Source: Strongylocentrotus purpuratus (Eukaryota; Echinodermata; Echinoidea; Camarodonta; Strongylocentrotidae). From it: 64,000 bases of DNA. A program made the position numbers and the translations under genes. Positions 33,401 to 45,100 of the stretch are shown here, one piece after another. The DNA is taken from assembly GCF_000002235.5 (NCBI RefSeq), contig NW_022145599.1:25008879-25072878 (forward strand), written 5' to 3'. Below the pieces are notes generated by a model that saw only the letters and a program-made list of their open reading frames with translations, was not told the DNA's origin and made no database searches. Positions within the stretch are counted from its first letter, which is position 1, and every line of letters begins with the position of its first letter.

Positions 33401-34754
33401 GCATTGATTGCGATTCACACAGTTTTCATTTCATTTACATTTCATTTAAAATGGGGAAAGCCTTCCGATCGCTGGAAGGAAGGAATTTTACTGGCAAGGT
33501 GATTAAACGAGTTCTTGCCCCTCTTAGCGCGACAAATAGAAACCCTATTCCTCTCAAGAATTATGTAATATTATGTAAGATAATCCCCCCATTCTTGCCC
33601 CTTTCATTGGGGACCCGTTTGGGACGCTCGCGTTCTCTAAACAAAGGAGGGTACGCGATGAATGGAGAAGGTTTTAATCCCCCATACCTTACGCGTTAAG
33701 GACAGTCGCGTTCTGCTAACAAAGGAGGGGACGCGATCGTCCTGAACCCGGACGAACGCGAGTGATAATAAAGTTGCCTTCCCTAAGTCATGTGCTTCTA
33801 AAGTTCCAAGACCTTAATGTTGGTTTTGCATTAAATCACAGAAAAATATTTGTATGGTAAAGCGGCTTACTATATGTACTTACATCTTCATCAACCCTTA
33901 ATAAGCAATTAAAACTGCCTGAAAGTGCATATTGTAGTTTTGGACAAAGCAATTAAGGCGTGTCTTTCACTTGAATTCAACTTACAAAGGAAGGCATTGC
34001 CATTGCATATTTCTTTAAATCTAATGTTTTTGTGTATGCGTTTTAATATTTGGAAGAAAAACAATTGGAGTAGGATCACACTATGAATGAATATCTTTTC
34101 TGTTATAATGTTTATTTAAAGATATCATTCATCTCTTCTTTCCCTATCTTTTAGTTCTTGTATGTGAATCAAGCTTTTGCACCAGCACCAGACCAAGAAA
34201 TAAGAAATCTCTTTGAGGTAAGTATGATGGGGGTCGGGTGTCCACACATTAAACGATCATAAATGCCTTCTCTTTTGCCTGTGGATTTAATGAAAATATT
34301 CGGCAAAAAGCACTAACCATCATGAATATTTGTTCTTTATGATATCGTCCAACAGAAGTAAAAATTTATGAAATATTTAAAGTTGAATTGATAGAGTAGA
34401 TTTTGTATGTGGATATGTGCTGAGTCTGAGATCTTGTGAGTCTTGGAACGTAGAGCATGAAGAAAGGCTGAAAGTCTGCATGTTCCTTTTCAAAAGTCAG
34501 CTGCAGACTTGAGTCAAATTCAAGTTGCTAAGGATTTAGACTCTGCTTGGGTTCATAATGTAAAACAAATTTCCAGGTTTCATTTATCTGTAGATTCTGA
34601 CCCCAAATTGATCAACACGACTCTCTCCTTCTGAATTTCACTCCATCCATTTTTCTCTTTTGATCTTACAAAGTTATTTCTTTATTTCTTGCAGTGTTAT
34701 GGTAGCGATGGCAGGCTTATACTCCACTACTGCACCAGTGAGGCATGGGGTTGA
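27460..34754 (+). CDS. ATG12: ATG12, autophagy ubiquitin-like conjugation protein
   Basis: Four coding exons: 27460-27580, 28461-28597, 34155-34217 and 34695-34754. All introns have GT-AG ends; phases are 1, 0 and 0. The product is 126 residues (human 140). The first ~40 residues are a loose lysine/acid-rich tail, as in other ATG12s. The ubiquitin-like fold follows: [49 protein letters not shown], then [14 protein letters not shown] and the C-terminal TSEAWG. The final Gly is the residue activated by ATG7, passed to ATG10 and joined to a lysine of ATG5; ATG12-ATG5 with ATG16L drives ATG8/LC3 lipidation. Intron 1 holds a 114-bp tandem duplication. Intron 2 (5,557 bp) is almost wholly a 5,184-bp transposon that starts three bases after exon 2. 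Confidence 0.97.
28091..28315 (+). repeat. 114-bp tandem duplication in ATG12 intron 1
   Basis: Two copies (28091-28204 and 28205-28315) start ACTAGAGACTTAAAGTAAG and contain (GAT)n. They differ by a two-base indel and one substitution, so the duplication is recent. Confidence 0.92.
28651..31333. other. Interior of the 5.18-kb element, left part
   Basis: The part near the left end is GC-rich and CpG-rich (28650-28920); the rest is AT-rich. No gene was seen. Two CACGTG palindromes lie at 29228-29259, a third CACGTG at about 31081-31086, and GA-rich tracts near 30838-30945. Confidence 0.5.
29228..29259. promoter_or_regulatory. Paired CLEAR-like E-boxes
   Basis: GGTCACGTGACC (29228-29239, a perfect palindrome) and GGTCACGTGATC (29248-29259) lie 20 bp apart centre to centre. 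GTCACGTGAC is the vertebrate TFEB/MITF CLEAR motif, found at many lysosome and autophagy genes. The sites lie inside a transposon in an ATG12 intron, so any role is conjecture. Confidence 0.35.
31342..31551. mobile_element. hAT-like MITE with G and C runs, copy 1
   Basis: It starts CAGGCGCGTACGCA and ends TGCGTACGACCCTG. A perfect 8-bp target duplication TTCATCAC flanks it (31334-31341 and 31552-31559). CAGG..CCTG ends and an 8-bp duplication are hAT hallmarks. The 210-bp interior is mostly C-runs and GGGTGACCAAAAAA. Confidence 0.92.
31995..32638. mobile_element. Inverted-repeat element (mariner-like ends), nested in the 5.18-kb element
   Basis: The left end TACAGTGCGCCTAGCTCAGA and the reversed right end CTAGTGCGTCCCATGAGAAA begin imperfect inverted repeats of about 55 bp. 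TA at the edges suggests a Tc1/mariner-type MITE. A second copy lies at 59441-59840. In the copy here a SINE fragment interrupts the shared sequence at 32176-32280. Confidence 0.78.
32176..32280 (+). mobile_element. 5'-truncated SINE, same family as 1103-1309
   Basis: It lacks the tRNA-like head but matches the body and tail of the first SINE (GGTAAGGCATTAATCCTCAT, CCAGGTCCCTCGGAGA, GGCCGTCTGG, AGGTAAAATAACCACC). Direct repeats CAGGGT flank it. The uninterrupted sister sequence at about 59613-59630 acts as an empty site. Confidence 0.9.
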
Positions 34755-34759
34755 TACTC

Positions 34760-35870
34760 TCCACACACAACGCAGACTGAGATATTGCAATGATACATAA
34801 AATAACTATTCAATACTGCATTTACTGTCAACTCGGAAGCTTTCACTTGCATGAAATGTTCGCAAATTTTGCGAATGATTCAGACTTGTGAAATCTCATG
34901 CCACATAACCATTAAATCCCACTGATACATCACTGTATTGTTTTATTGTGCGATTAATTTTTTTGCTTTGAAAATGGCCATTGTTAAAGAATCTTGAAAA
35001 ATAGCATGTTGCACAAGTTTCTGACTTTACAGTAAATGGATGAATTTGTTATCATTTCAACTATTTGAGAATATGTATTGTTTGAATTTGGGCCTACGTC
35101 TTGGTGGACAGGTGAGTGCCATATGTGGTATTCTAGCATCAAGATAAAATGGTATGTAATGTTGACAGCAACATTGCTGGTATTCACTAGACACATGTTA
35201 CGTCCAGAAAAGTAGACTTTTAACTTGTGCTGATCTTTCTCTGTCTCTTTGTCTCTTCTCTGTTTTTAAGGTTTGTACAAGAGGAGAAGTTCTCCTGTTA
35301 TATTGACATTCGATTGGACCAAATAATTTGTATTTAATGGATCATTTCTCATTGGTATTGCAATGCCATCACTATGTTCTGACATCCTTTTGTTGTAACA
35401 TGGGCAACAACAGGCTAAACTGTGTTACAAAGCGGTCCATATAAAATGCCTCATATATTGAGCTTTTATACAGTGTTGAACTAAGGGATATCAGAACATC
35501 ATCTTGAACATTAAAGGTAAATCCTGGTTATGGAACACAACATAGACCTTTATTTTTGTCAACTGCTTGTTTGATTATGCTTCATGCGTGCTGATATTAT
35601 AATGCAGACATGGGATGTAAACACGTTTGCAGATTGCAAATGAGATAAGCTATAAAGATATTGGCCGTTTTTTATAAACGTGTACCAACTTGAGTCTAGG
35701 TTCAAGCGGGTAGATTTAGTCCTCCAATGTAAAGTTCCTTATTCCTGTAAAAGCTACCATAGTTCTGTAACTAAATGGACAAGCTCAAATCGTTTCATGG
35801 AAATGATGCAAACAACTTCTCATTCTCATTCCATGACTGGATTTATTTTGTCAATATATTTTGTTACAGA
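34760..35870. other. ATG12 3' UTR or downstream DNA
   Basis: No further exon was seen. AT-rich sequence without a recognised repeat. The ATG12 transcript probably extends through here to one of the AATAAA signals at 36052-36057 or 36724-36729. Confidence 0.5.
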
Positions 35871-35875
35871 ATTAA

Positions 35876-36033
35876 GCCTTAAAAAAGATGTTGTATTGCC
35901 CTTTAGATGCCAAAAATTCGGTTTAAAATCCTTCTTTTTTTTCACTCCCTCTTTTGGCTGATATTTCTCAGGTTTTTTTCTTCTATAAAAACGGTTAAAA
36001 AAAAGGGCAATACAACATCTTTTTTTTTAGGCC
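35876..36033. repeat. Inverted repeat (hairpin-type MITE) downstream of ATG12 stop
   Basis: Arms of about 29-32 bp (AAAAAAGATGTTGTATTGCC and its complement GGCAATACAACATCTTTTTT) surround about 97 bp. GCCTT/AGGC lies at the edges. If the ATG12 3' UTR reaches 36.7 kb the RNA could fold into a long hairpin. Confidence 0.85.
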
Positions 36034-36051
36034 TTGCAGTGACTTGTTCAG

Positions 36052-36057
36052 AATAAA
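36052..36057 (+). terminator. Candidate poly(A) signal for ATG12
   Basis: AATAAA about 1.3 kb after the stop codon; a second candidate lies at 36724-36729. Which one is used cannot be told from sequence. Confidence 0.35.
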
Positions 36058-36212
36058 TATTTTGACACTTGGCAGATTAAAGACATCGAGAACAGTATTG
36101 TATAATTCATGATTGAATTTTTCACCCACTAGATGCTGAATGATTCATGTCTCTTATTTCAAACTTCAGTATATTTTATCCCTCTTTTCCTTGAATGTAT
36201 AATTGTACACTT

Positions 36213-36341
36213 GGGCCTCGTCTTATAAGAGCTGTTTGCGATTGATATGAATCACAACTACATGTATATACATAAGGGATAGGGGACTGCAAACTTGCGA
36301 TTGATTTGGATCAATCGCAACTCTTTATAAGACAAGTCTGG
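36213..36341. mobile_element. GGGCCYC-ended short MITE, copy 1
   Basis: Ends GGGCCTCGTCTTATAAGAG and, reversed, CCAGACTTGTCTTATAAAGAG. The inner parts ATTGAT..GAATCACAAC and GGATCAATCGCAAC mirror each other. The family recurs at 43129-43275 and 45669-45779. Confidence 0.8.
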
Positions 36342-36723
36342 ATTTGATGAGAGCCAGAAGGGTGTTGTCTCTTTGTAAAGTGCTATAAGTCAATGTCCTT
36401 CTTGCTCTTGACAGAAGATATGAAATTCATGATTCGTAAATCTATCTGCTACTGATTTTTTGGACACCTTTTTTTATGGATGTTTAGGTGTCTAAAAATG
36501 ATACATGTAGTATGTTTATTTTCATATTTCCCTTATTGTTAAATCATGTAATATTTTACAGCCATGTGCACTTGTACCATTGCAACTCACTTTTAAAATG
36601 AGCAAAATTTAAGTGATAATTCAAATTTGATTAGATAATGATTTATCATTTGATCATGGATACCTTTTTTGTCATATTTCTTTGCTTCGTTTTGTGGAAG
36701 CATTTATGTATATTTGAAATGAT

Positions 36724-36729
36724 AATAAA
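36724..36729 (+). terminator. Candidate distal poly(A) signal for ATG12
   Basis: AATAAA followed by a T/G-rich stretch (ATTTGTGTGTC) 15-25 bases on, the usual downstream element. Confidence 0.4.
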
Positions 36730-36739
36730 GCACTTATTG

Positions 36740-39134
36740 TAAATATTTGTGTGTCACTGTTAGTTATAAATAGTTTAGTGTAAACATGTAGCAGTGGTCC
36801 AACAGTAGGGTTGACATTTCTCCTGGCTTGATATTGTGAATGATGTAGGATTAGGGATCGAGTTGCAGCTTGGGTCATTGTTGTTGTTGTTGTTGTTGCC
36901 GTTGTTGTTGGGGTTGGGTGTAATGTGCAGGTTAAATTTGGATACAGGGTTACAACAGGATAAAGGGATGTTGCAAGATTGTCACCAGAGCATGTGTTCA
37001 TATACAGTTTCATTAATTTTCTAATCATTGTTCTTGGCTTACGCATGGATTAAAACTGTATTGCGTATTAAAACAAAAGGATTATCACCTATGAGAAACA
37101 TGAAAAAATAAATCAAATATTACGCTTTTTCACACAGAGAGAGAGAGAAAGAATAGTTCCCTTCCTTTTGTTTGTTTGATGTCTCTTTCATTTCCTTGTT
37201 AGAAAACAAATTGGGACAAGTTTCAATGATAGCCCAAAAATGCTATAGACAGTACCTTTCCATAGATTTCAACAGCAAAATTGATATAAAGACAACTAAC
37301 AAATGCATTCAGGTCCATGAAACAAAAGTTTTTATTTATTAAATCTGTCATAATATGTGCAATTCATGTATCTTACAAACATTTCATAGGTATACTTTCT
37401 TACAGAAGTTCACACAAAACTTAAGAGTTCAGTAAATGTCAGTGTAATGTATATATAGCATGTGTTCATACAATTTGTAGAATGCGTTCATGTAAATAGA
37501 CAATTGAATTCATACAAATATTCTAATCTATGACTGATACATTTAGAATGCCTTAGAAATATATACAACAGTAACTTCAAATTATACAGCTAGGAATGTT
37601 TTTATGGTTTATATTGGGTTACATAGAAGAATAACCACCTAGTTATTTTCTTGATTTTGCTTCAGATAAATAAACTATTCACACCTCCATTGAAGTCCAT
37701 AAGTTTACAATGTGTTATACGTACTAGAGTACTTATATACCAATATTCCGAAATATGTAAATAAAATGTCATTAACAATAGGAAAACGCCACATTTTGCT
37801 TTTTGGTGACAAACCTCAAAATTTCAAAATTTCTTTAATGAATAAAACATAAGATATAATTTTCAATATTATCTCTCTTTCAGCATATCTTTATTAAAAA
37901 GAAAATTACATGGTTCGTATTCTTAACACCAAATTCAAGTCTGGAATGAAATACAAATCATGTCCACTTCTATATCTAAATCAAAGAAACAACTATGTGT
38001 CACTTGGTCAACACGACGGGACCAAATCAAGGTGCAAATCAAGCAGAAATATCATGAGGGCGACATAAATAAATTTATGGCTGGACGGATCATTCATATT
38101 GCCCCGTCAAATATATCTCTTTCCAAGGTTCGGTACAAATCAGTTATATAATTTCATTTTGATCAAGGTTTCAAGATTTGTGAGTCAGGACAAAACGTAT
38201 TATTTAAATATCCAAAAGAAACATTTCATTAAAATCTCTTGGGGGGGGGGGGGGCTCAGTATGCAATTAATTATTATACTAGTTTGTGAGTCGAGGGGGG
38301 GGGGAGCACATGCAAATGATCCTATCCAAAGCATAGATAAATGGAAAAAGGAAACGGACGAAAAATGTTGACAGAGAAAGATTTGATTTTCGTCGAGACT
38401 TTTAAAGTTTATTATTACAAAATATTGGGCCATTGAATTGACTTCCAGTCTTCGTAGCATAGTCTGTAGTCATTTTTCTCAATTTCTTCCTCTAGGTTTC
38501 ACTACACAATAATAATATGCATGTCTTATCCATTGAGTTACACAAAAAAGCCAAAGTCTTATTTGACTTAAAGCCATATACAATCAACAACACAGACAAA
38601 TCTGCACATGAAAATACAGAATAAATTAACGTCAAATGCTACCTTTTTTCTTTTTATTCAAACCAAAATATTTTTCCCATTATGATATCATATCTGCCAA
38701 CCTTTTCCAACAAAAAGTTTGAATATCAGAAATCAAATTAGGAATACAGTCTATTTTTTATATTTTTACACAGAAGTTTACATAACAAGAGGTGATAACA
38801 GCTTCCTTTCCTAGAGTCTTTTATCTCAAAACTTTCAGTATTTCATAATCATTGCCCTTTGACAGTTTCCAACAAATTGATCCGATTTTAATGTTTCTGA
38901 AACCGTTTATCTATATAATTTGTATGTAATTTTTTGTCTGGCAATGACAGAAAAATATATAAACACAACTCTCAAAAAGCTGGCAGGGGTAAATTGTCAC
39001 AAACGGGGAAAAGATGTCTCTTAAACTCTTTACTTTCTCCCTTATAGATCTATTATACCTGAATCCCTTTTCACAGTAGCATATCTTCAGCACTACCTAC
39101 AAAAGGATCAAATTTGTGCTGCTATCTTCAATCT
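36740..39134. other. Convergent intergenic DNA and CFAP52 3' UTR
   Basis: Lies between the 3' ends of ATG12 and CFAP52. A (TTG)n stretch lies at about 36878-36912, and G12/G9 runs near 38240-38252 and 38294-38304. TTTATT at 38653-38658 is a possible CFAP52 poly(A) signal read on the minus strand. No gene was seen. Confidence 0.5.
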
Positions 39135-42100
39135 TCAAAGACTGCAGTTGGAGGGGTACTTCCAGCGAAAGATAGCACCATCTTTGCTGACACTGATGAT
39201 GTACTTTTGATGAGGGCAGATGCGCAGGCGCTTGATTTCACTGCAGTGTCCAACACCAATGCTGGTTACAACACCATTTACATAATCCCATACCTGCAGA
39301 AACAGAGAAGAAAATAAGCATGTATTATTGTGTATCACAGTGATTCCCACTGTTTAAATCACTAAAAAGAAACATGTTTCCCTGAAAAATTGCAATATTT
39401 ATATTTTTTTTTGTATAGGAACATTAATTGAACGAAGATCAGACACTTCTTGGTGAAACAGAACAAATTATAATGAATAGTTGAGAAATTGCCCATTGTG
39501 ATGGGGAACTTGAGCTCAGAAGGGAGATGAGCAAGTCTCACATTTTATATTTGATGAAAACATTTTTTTTAAACACCCTCCAGATGTCTTGCAAAGGTAT
39601 CTGACATTAATACTGTGATAGGTACAGTAGAAAGGTGTTATTCCAAGCACATCGAGACCTTGAAAAATACCTTATCATATCAGGTAAATTGTTTTAGAGG
39701 GGTAAAACAAATACAAAAGAAAAACAAGAGAATCATTCCACAGATAGAACTTAATCCTAAAGATGATCAAAATGTTTTGACGCGACTGTACCTTGATAAG
39801 AGCATCATCACCACCGGTCACAAAGTTACTGCCATCACTGGACATGTCCATGGCATTGATGGCGCCTCCCTTAGACCCTTCCACCTCACGGATCTGGCTG
39901 GAATCCCCGGCCTGCCAGTATGCAATCTGAAATCAAGACAAGGTAAAGGAAGATGGGTGAATGATTTATCGCATTCAGAACAGGCATTGTTTACAGGGAT
40001 TGGGTATCTTGGGTATCTCAGATTCTGATACAAAATCCTGGATTTACCTCATGCTGCGATGATAATTATAAATCTTGAGGCCAGTCAACTTGATCGCCTG
40101 TCTAACTATCAAGATATTTATGATTGGAAATCAAATTTTCAAAATTTGTTTAACAGTTTTTATAACACTACAGGCTATTGTACCGGTATAGTAAAACCGG
40201 TCACTCAAAGATTTTTACTTTTTTGAGGCACTTCGTGATCATTTTGAATTTTTTTAGGGCTTCAAAAATACACCATCACAGACACTGATATCACATAGGG
40301 CCGTGCATCTCAGATTTAAGTTGTTAAACGATGCCTTTAAGGTTTAATTGTACCATTTAGGACAGGCATTGTTAAAGGTTGAAACTAATCAGCACTACTT
40401 CAAACTGGCAACACAAAACAAGGGCAACTGTCTTGAATTGATAATTTAGGGATCAGCAAATGAAATATACAGTGTTTGTATGTTAGACTTTGCATGGCAT
40501 TTTAATCGTCTTTTCTTCTCTCTACCCAGGTTGGTAAACTCCTCATTCTTACCTTCCTGTCTGTTCCGCATGTAATGATCTGGCTCTGCTCAGCACTGTA
40601 GCACACACACCTGAACAGGGTGTTGGCAAACACAACCTGGCTCCGTACAAATTTACTGCAGGGGGGAAAAAGAAGCAGAAAAGTTATTTGGGTATTAAAG
40701 TGCAATCTTTTTTTGTTCCATACATTATCAACCTTATATCTGATGACTGTATCAAGCAGATAGATCTACTAGAGCTTAGATTAGACAAAATTTCAACTAA
40801 AATGATATTTTTAGGTCAATTCATGTTCATAACTCCATAATGAAAATCAATAATACTTGGTAAAGTATGCTAGGATTATTCCTTAGAATTGAAATATGGT
40901 ATGTGCATAAAATTTTTGCCGGAGCTAAAGCTGCAATAAAAAATTCCAAAGATCTGTGAATCGATGCCCATTGGGATGATAAATTCCAATTCCAATATCA
41001 AGTAATATGCATTATATGGAATAGTATTATCATGGTATTCCTTCCAAAATCTAGTCATGATCAAGTTGTGCGGTGCGCAGTTGTCTTTGGACTTACTGGA
41101 GATCCCAGATGATGCAGGTTCCATCGGTGCTGGCGCTGACACACTCCGTGTCGGAATGGTTGACTCGGACAAAGGCTACCACACCCTTGTGCTCTTTCAA
41201 GGTCTGCCGGAGCTTCTGCTCTCTAGGGAAGATATCCCAAACACGCACCTATCAAGAGAAAAGAATTGGGAATCTGTAAAGCAGTCGCGAAGCTTGGACA
41301 GCATCCCCACAAGGTTGGGGGGGGGGGGAGATAGAGAGAGAGAGAGAGAAAATGAGAGGAAAGGGAACAAGAACAGAAGAATACAACCTGGATCTTTACG
41401 ATAAAACAACTTAAATAAAACAACATTAGTCAGTTATAAATTTTTCTACCTCAAATTTTCAGAAAACCAGCCCTGATTGTATCGTAGAAAGCAATGATGG
41501 TATGAATTCTCACATGATTTTCAGATTACCTTTGATATTCTGCGAAAAAAAGAATAACCATCAGGGGGTCTTTCACAAAACTTGTCATAAGTGACAAATG
41601 ACAGATTTGTTATAAGCTACTGAAATCCTTGCTTCTGATTGGCTATCAGCAGATTTGTCACTGATTTTTGTCATTTGTCATTGAAAAAAGGCTTTATGGA
41701 CGGGCCTTGATATGATTATTAGAATAGCATACCTAACCCATTTGAGAAAGCAAATATAGATTGAAGTATCAAAAATATATTGTGATAAAAACCCAGTCTT
41801 CTTACTTGACCCTCTCCTCCTCCACTGATGATGCGCTTGTTATTACTGGTGACTGCCAGTGCCGTCACTGCTTTATTATGGGCGTCGGCAATCTCATACA
41901 ACAGCTTCCCAGACTGGGGCAGGAAACTACGAATCTTGTTATCGTTCCATGCTAGGGTAGAGAGAAGAAAGGAGGGATGAAGATGACTTGAAGAGAGATA
42001 TTTTCTAGATTAGCATCTTAATCAGGTTTATCATTCTCAATCATCATCGGCATCATCGATCATCATCAACATCACTACCTCCAGTGACATCACTATGACT

Positions 42101-45100
42101 ACCACCAGTAACGTCATCCCAATCAATAATGCCATAATCATCATCTTCATCATAATAATCATCATAAATACTATGACCATCATCACTACTATTATTATTA
42201 GGATCAACAGCGAGGTCATAAAATTCTGATTCACTACCTGAGTGAATGTGAATTTGTTTTAATGAAAGTATATGATTGAAATTGATGACTACATGTAAGG
42301 CTGTACTAGTTTGGCTAGGAGGTATTAGACCACCCAGGAAGGTCACTGACAGGTGGCTATCTTAGCAACTCAGTTCTCAATTAACGTAAGAAAAAGAGGA
42401 TCATGGGGGACCAATGGCCACCAATTATGCATTGTTTTCTATATAGAGGGAGCAAGTAGCTACAAGTAGTACAGTGGGCTTTTGATAGCAATTTTTTTTT
42501 TTTTTACCAAAGCCTTTTGATTTTCAAAATGGTGCAGGCGTCTTACCAGAAACGATGCTCTTGCCATCAGGCATGATGCAGACAGCATGGCACTCCATGT
42601 TAGGAACGTTGATACGCATGAGCTCTTTACAGGAAGCTGTCTCCCAAACCCTGATGTCATTCTTTGAACTTGTCACAAAGAGCTCAGAGCAACCTCTGGT
42701 AGGTACACAGAATGAAACAATGCAATTAGGTTATAATTATAATAATGACAATAATAATAACCAATTTACATTAAAGGGAGTGTAGATTGGCCATCTACGT
42801 TTTCTTTTGGACAACTGCATTGTAAACGAATGGACTTGATTAACGGTAGTCAGCGACTCAATCTCTACATGGTCAGCATTCGCGAAACAGACTGAAGTTC
42901 TCCTCACGCTCCGGTTTCGGATATGAGGACCAAAGAAATTGTGGAGGTCAAAAATACGTATCTACACATTTTATCATTCTTGTAATACTCGCCATTTTTT
43001 TCTTCCCTGAAGTGCCCCATGCTTATTATTAACAACAATGTTTTTATTCAGTGACAAGAATCGTGTTTTCATTCTAGCAGTAGTGAGTAATTCTCTCATC
43101 CCACAGCAGAGGAATCATAGCAAATCTCGGTCCCATTTAAAAAGAGTTACGATTGATTCATATTGTTGCAACTTATCACAACTCTGTACTACGGAGATAG
43201 GGTTTTGTTTGCAGCTGATCGGAAGATGGCAAATCGATTTGAATCAATTGCAACTCAGATATTAGATGAGACCCTGGGTCGGTATTCAATTCAATGCTTA
43301 GAATAAGTAAGAAATTTACTAAGTAAATTACTAAGCTAGGTACTTTACTTATCTCCTATTCAAAACGCATTTTTAGACTTTTACATAGGTAAGACAAAGT
43401 CTAACTAAAATACTTACCGATAAACATTGTGACATCACACGGTCAATCAAAAGTAATGCGCAATTAATACGTCGCAACAAATGCGCGCTTATGTAATTGT
43501 GCGCAGGTTATGATATTGCGTTAGAAAACCATATGCCTGCCAAGCAAGGCCTCCAAATAATTGGCCTAAGTCTGGTAGAGAGCTGCATCTTAAATTTAGG
43601 GTAAAATACTTAGCCAAAAGTTTGAATTGAATACCAAAATTGGCTAAGTATTTTATCTAAGCAGAAGACTAAGCAAAACACTCATATTTCAAACGTAAGT
43701 ATTGAATTGAATACCGGCCCAGAGAGGTACTTCACAAAGACTAAGATCAACTTTAAGTTGGACTTAACAATGGCAGGCCATTCATGCTACTGGTCGCTCT
43801 CACCATTGGTCTCTCAATTTTGATCTTTAGATTTATTTTGTTTTTCCTTCAATAATGAACTATCAAAAAAATGTTAAATCTGTAGATTTGTGACCATGAT
43901 TTGTACGTCCCTTGAGAGACATGGCATGAATGGCAAGTTTAACTTAAAGTCGATCTTAGTCTTTGTGAAACACCCCCCCCCCCCAGGACTTCTCCAGAAA
44001 TCTTGAGTTTCTGTTTTGAGGGTGATAGTACACTTACTTTGGGAATGCGATATCATTGACCTCTTCATAATGACATGTTCTGATCATTTCATAGGTGAAT
44101 TCTGAGAAGTTGAATCGATAGATATGTGAATTGGACGTCCCGACAAAGAACTGTGAAGAAAAGGAAATACAAAACAGGCATATTAGTTTAAAGTGCAACA
44201 CAAGGAGCTGACTCTCAGAAACATATCTATTCAACCACCTTTAAAGTGTTTTTTGCATGTCGATTCTCTTCACTGATCCTAGAAAAAAAACTATTCCATA
44301 ATGAACTGTGTCAATTATTCTCTCTAAAAAAATGTAATTTAATATGCAACCACTTATTGCACCAGCTGTACAAAAAAAGAGATCTACTTCTTCATCAACA
44401 ACCAATATAATTGTAATTTATGATATTTTCAGTGCCAGCAAACGGGAGAGGTGCTTGAAATTATCTGATTTTTCTGAAACTTTCACTAATCTCTTTGTCT
44501 CATATTTCTACTTTTAATGAAAGCGACTCATTTTCAGAGTGGACATTCCATTCAAGGATTACCCCAAAGTGATACAAAGTTTACTTATGTCTACATTAAT
44601 CAGTTTCCCTCCTGAAATTGGCAACAATTAATCTGATCTGACCAGTTTGAAAGAAAATTACAAAATGAACTCAAAAACTTGGCTAGTTAATTTTAATAAA
44701 TTAAACGTTTTTTCAGCACACATTGCCAATTTAGAGACTTTAATCACTAATTACAATTGAATTGCTCCAATTTGAGAATAGCATAACGTACTACAATGGA
44801 AATACAATCAAATTTTCTGTCACTTTTGCTCTTTCTGCTCATTTATATGTGTATTCCTAGCATTATGAATCAAAAGATAATGCAATAATGTCACTAAAAT
44901 GAGACACTGTAGTGCTGTTGGTTAATAAAAAGGACATCTTACCTGATGACCTTGTCCTCTTAGTGTAAGGGAAGTAATGTGCCCAGCCTTGTCAATCTTC
45001 TTCTTCCTACAATGATAATGAAGACAAAAAGAGACTTGGTTAAAAGGAATAATTCAATTCTTAAACCAAGGATTAGCATTTATGAAGTGCATGCTGGCAA

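Larger units (their letters stand above)
28601..33784. mobile_element. 5.18-kb inverted-repeat DNA element in ATG12 intron 2
   Basis: The terminal inverted repeats are 47 bp with one mismatch. They begin AGGGAAGGCAACTTTATTAT and run through CACTCGCGTTCGTCCGGGTT. Subterminal DNA is GC-rich, with repeats of the kind AACAAAGGAGGG..ACGCGAT on the right. No transposase-like frame is left, so this copy is non-autonomous. It contains a hAT-like MITE (31342-31551) and a second inverted-repeat element (31995-32638) that holds a SINE fragment. No clean target duplication is seen: the left flank is CATTAGTA and the right flank AAGTCATG. The superfamily is not assigned. Confidence 0.88.

Noticed and set aside
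28601-33784. Transposase gene within the 5.18-kb element
   Set aside because: All open frames are short and none shows a DDE/D-like or hAT-like pattern; the element appears non-autonomous.
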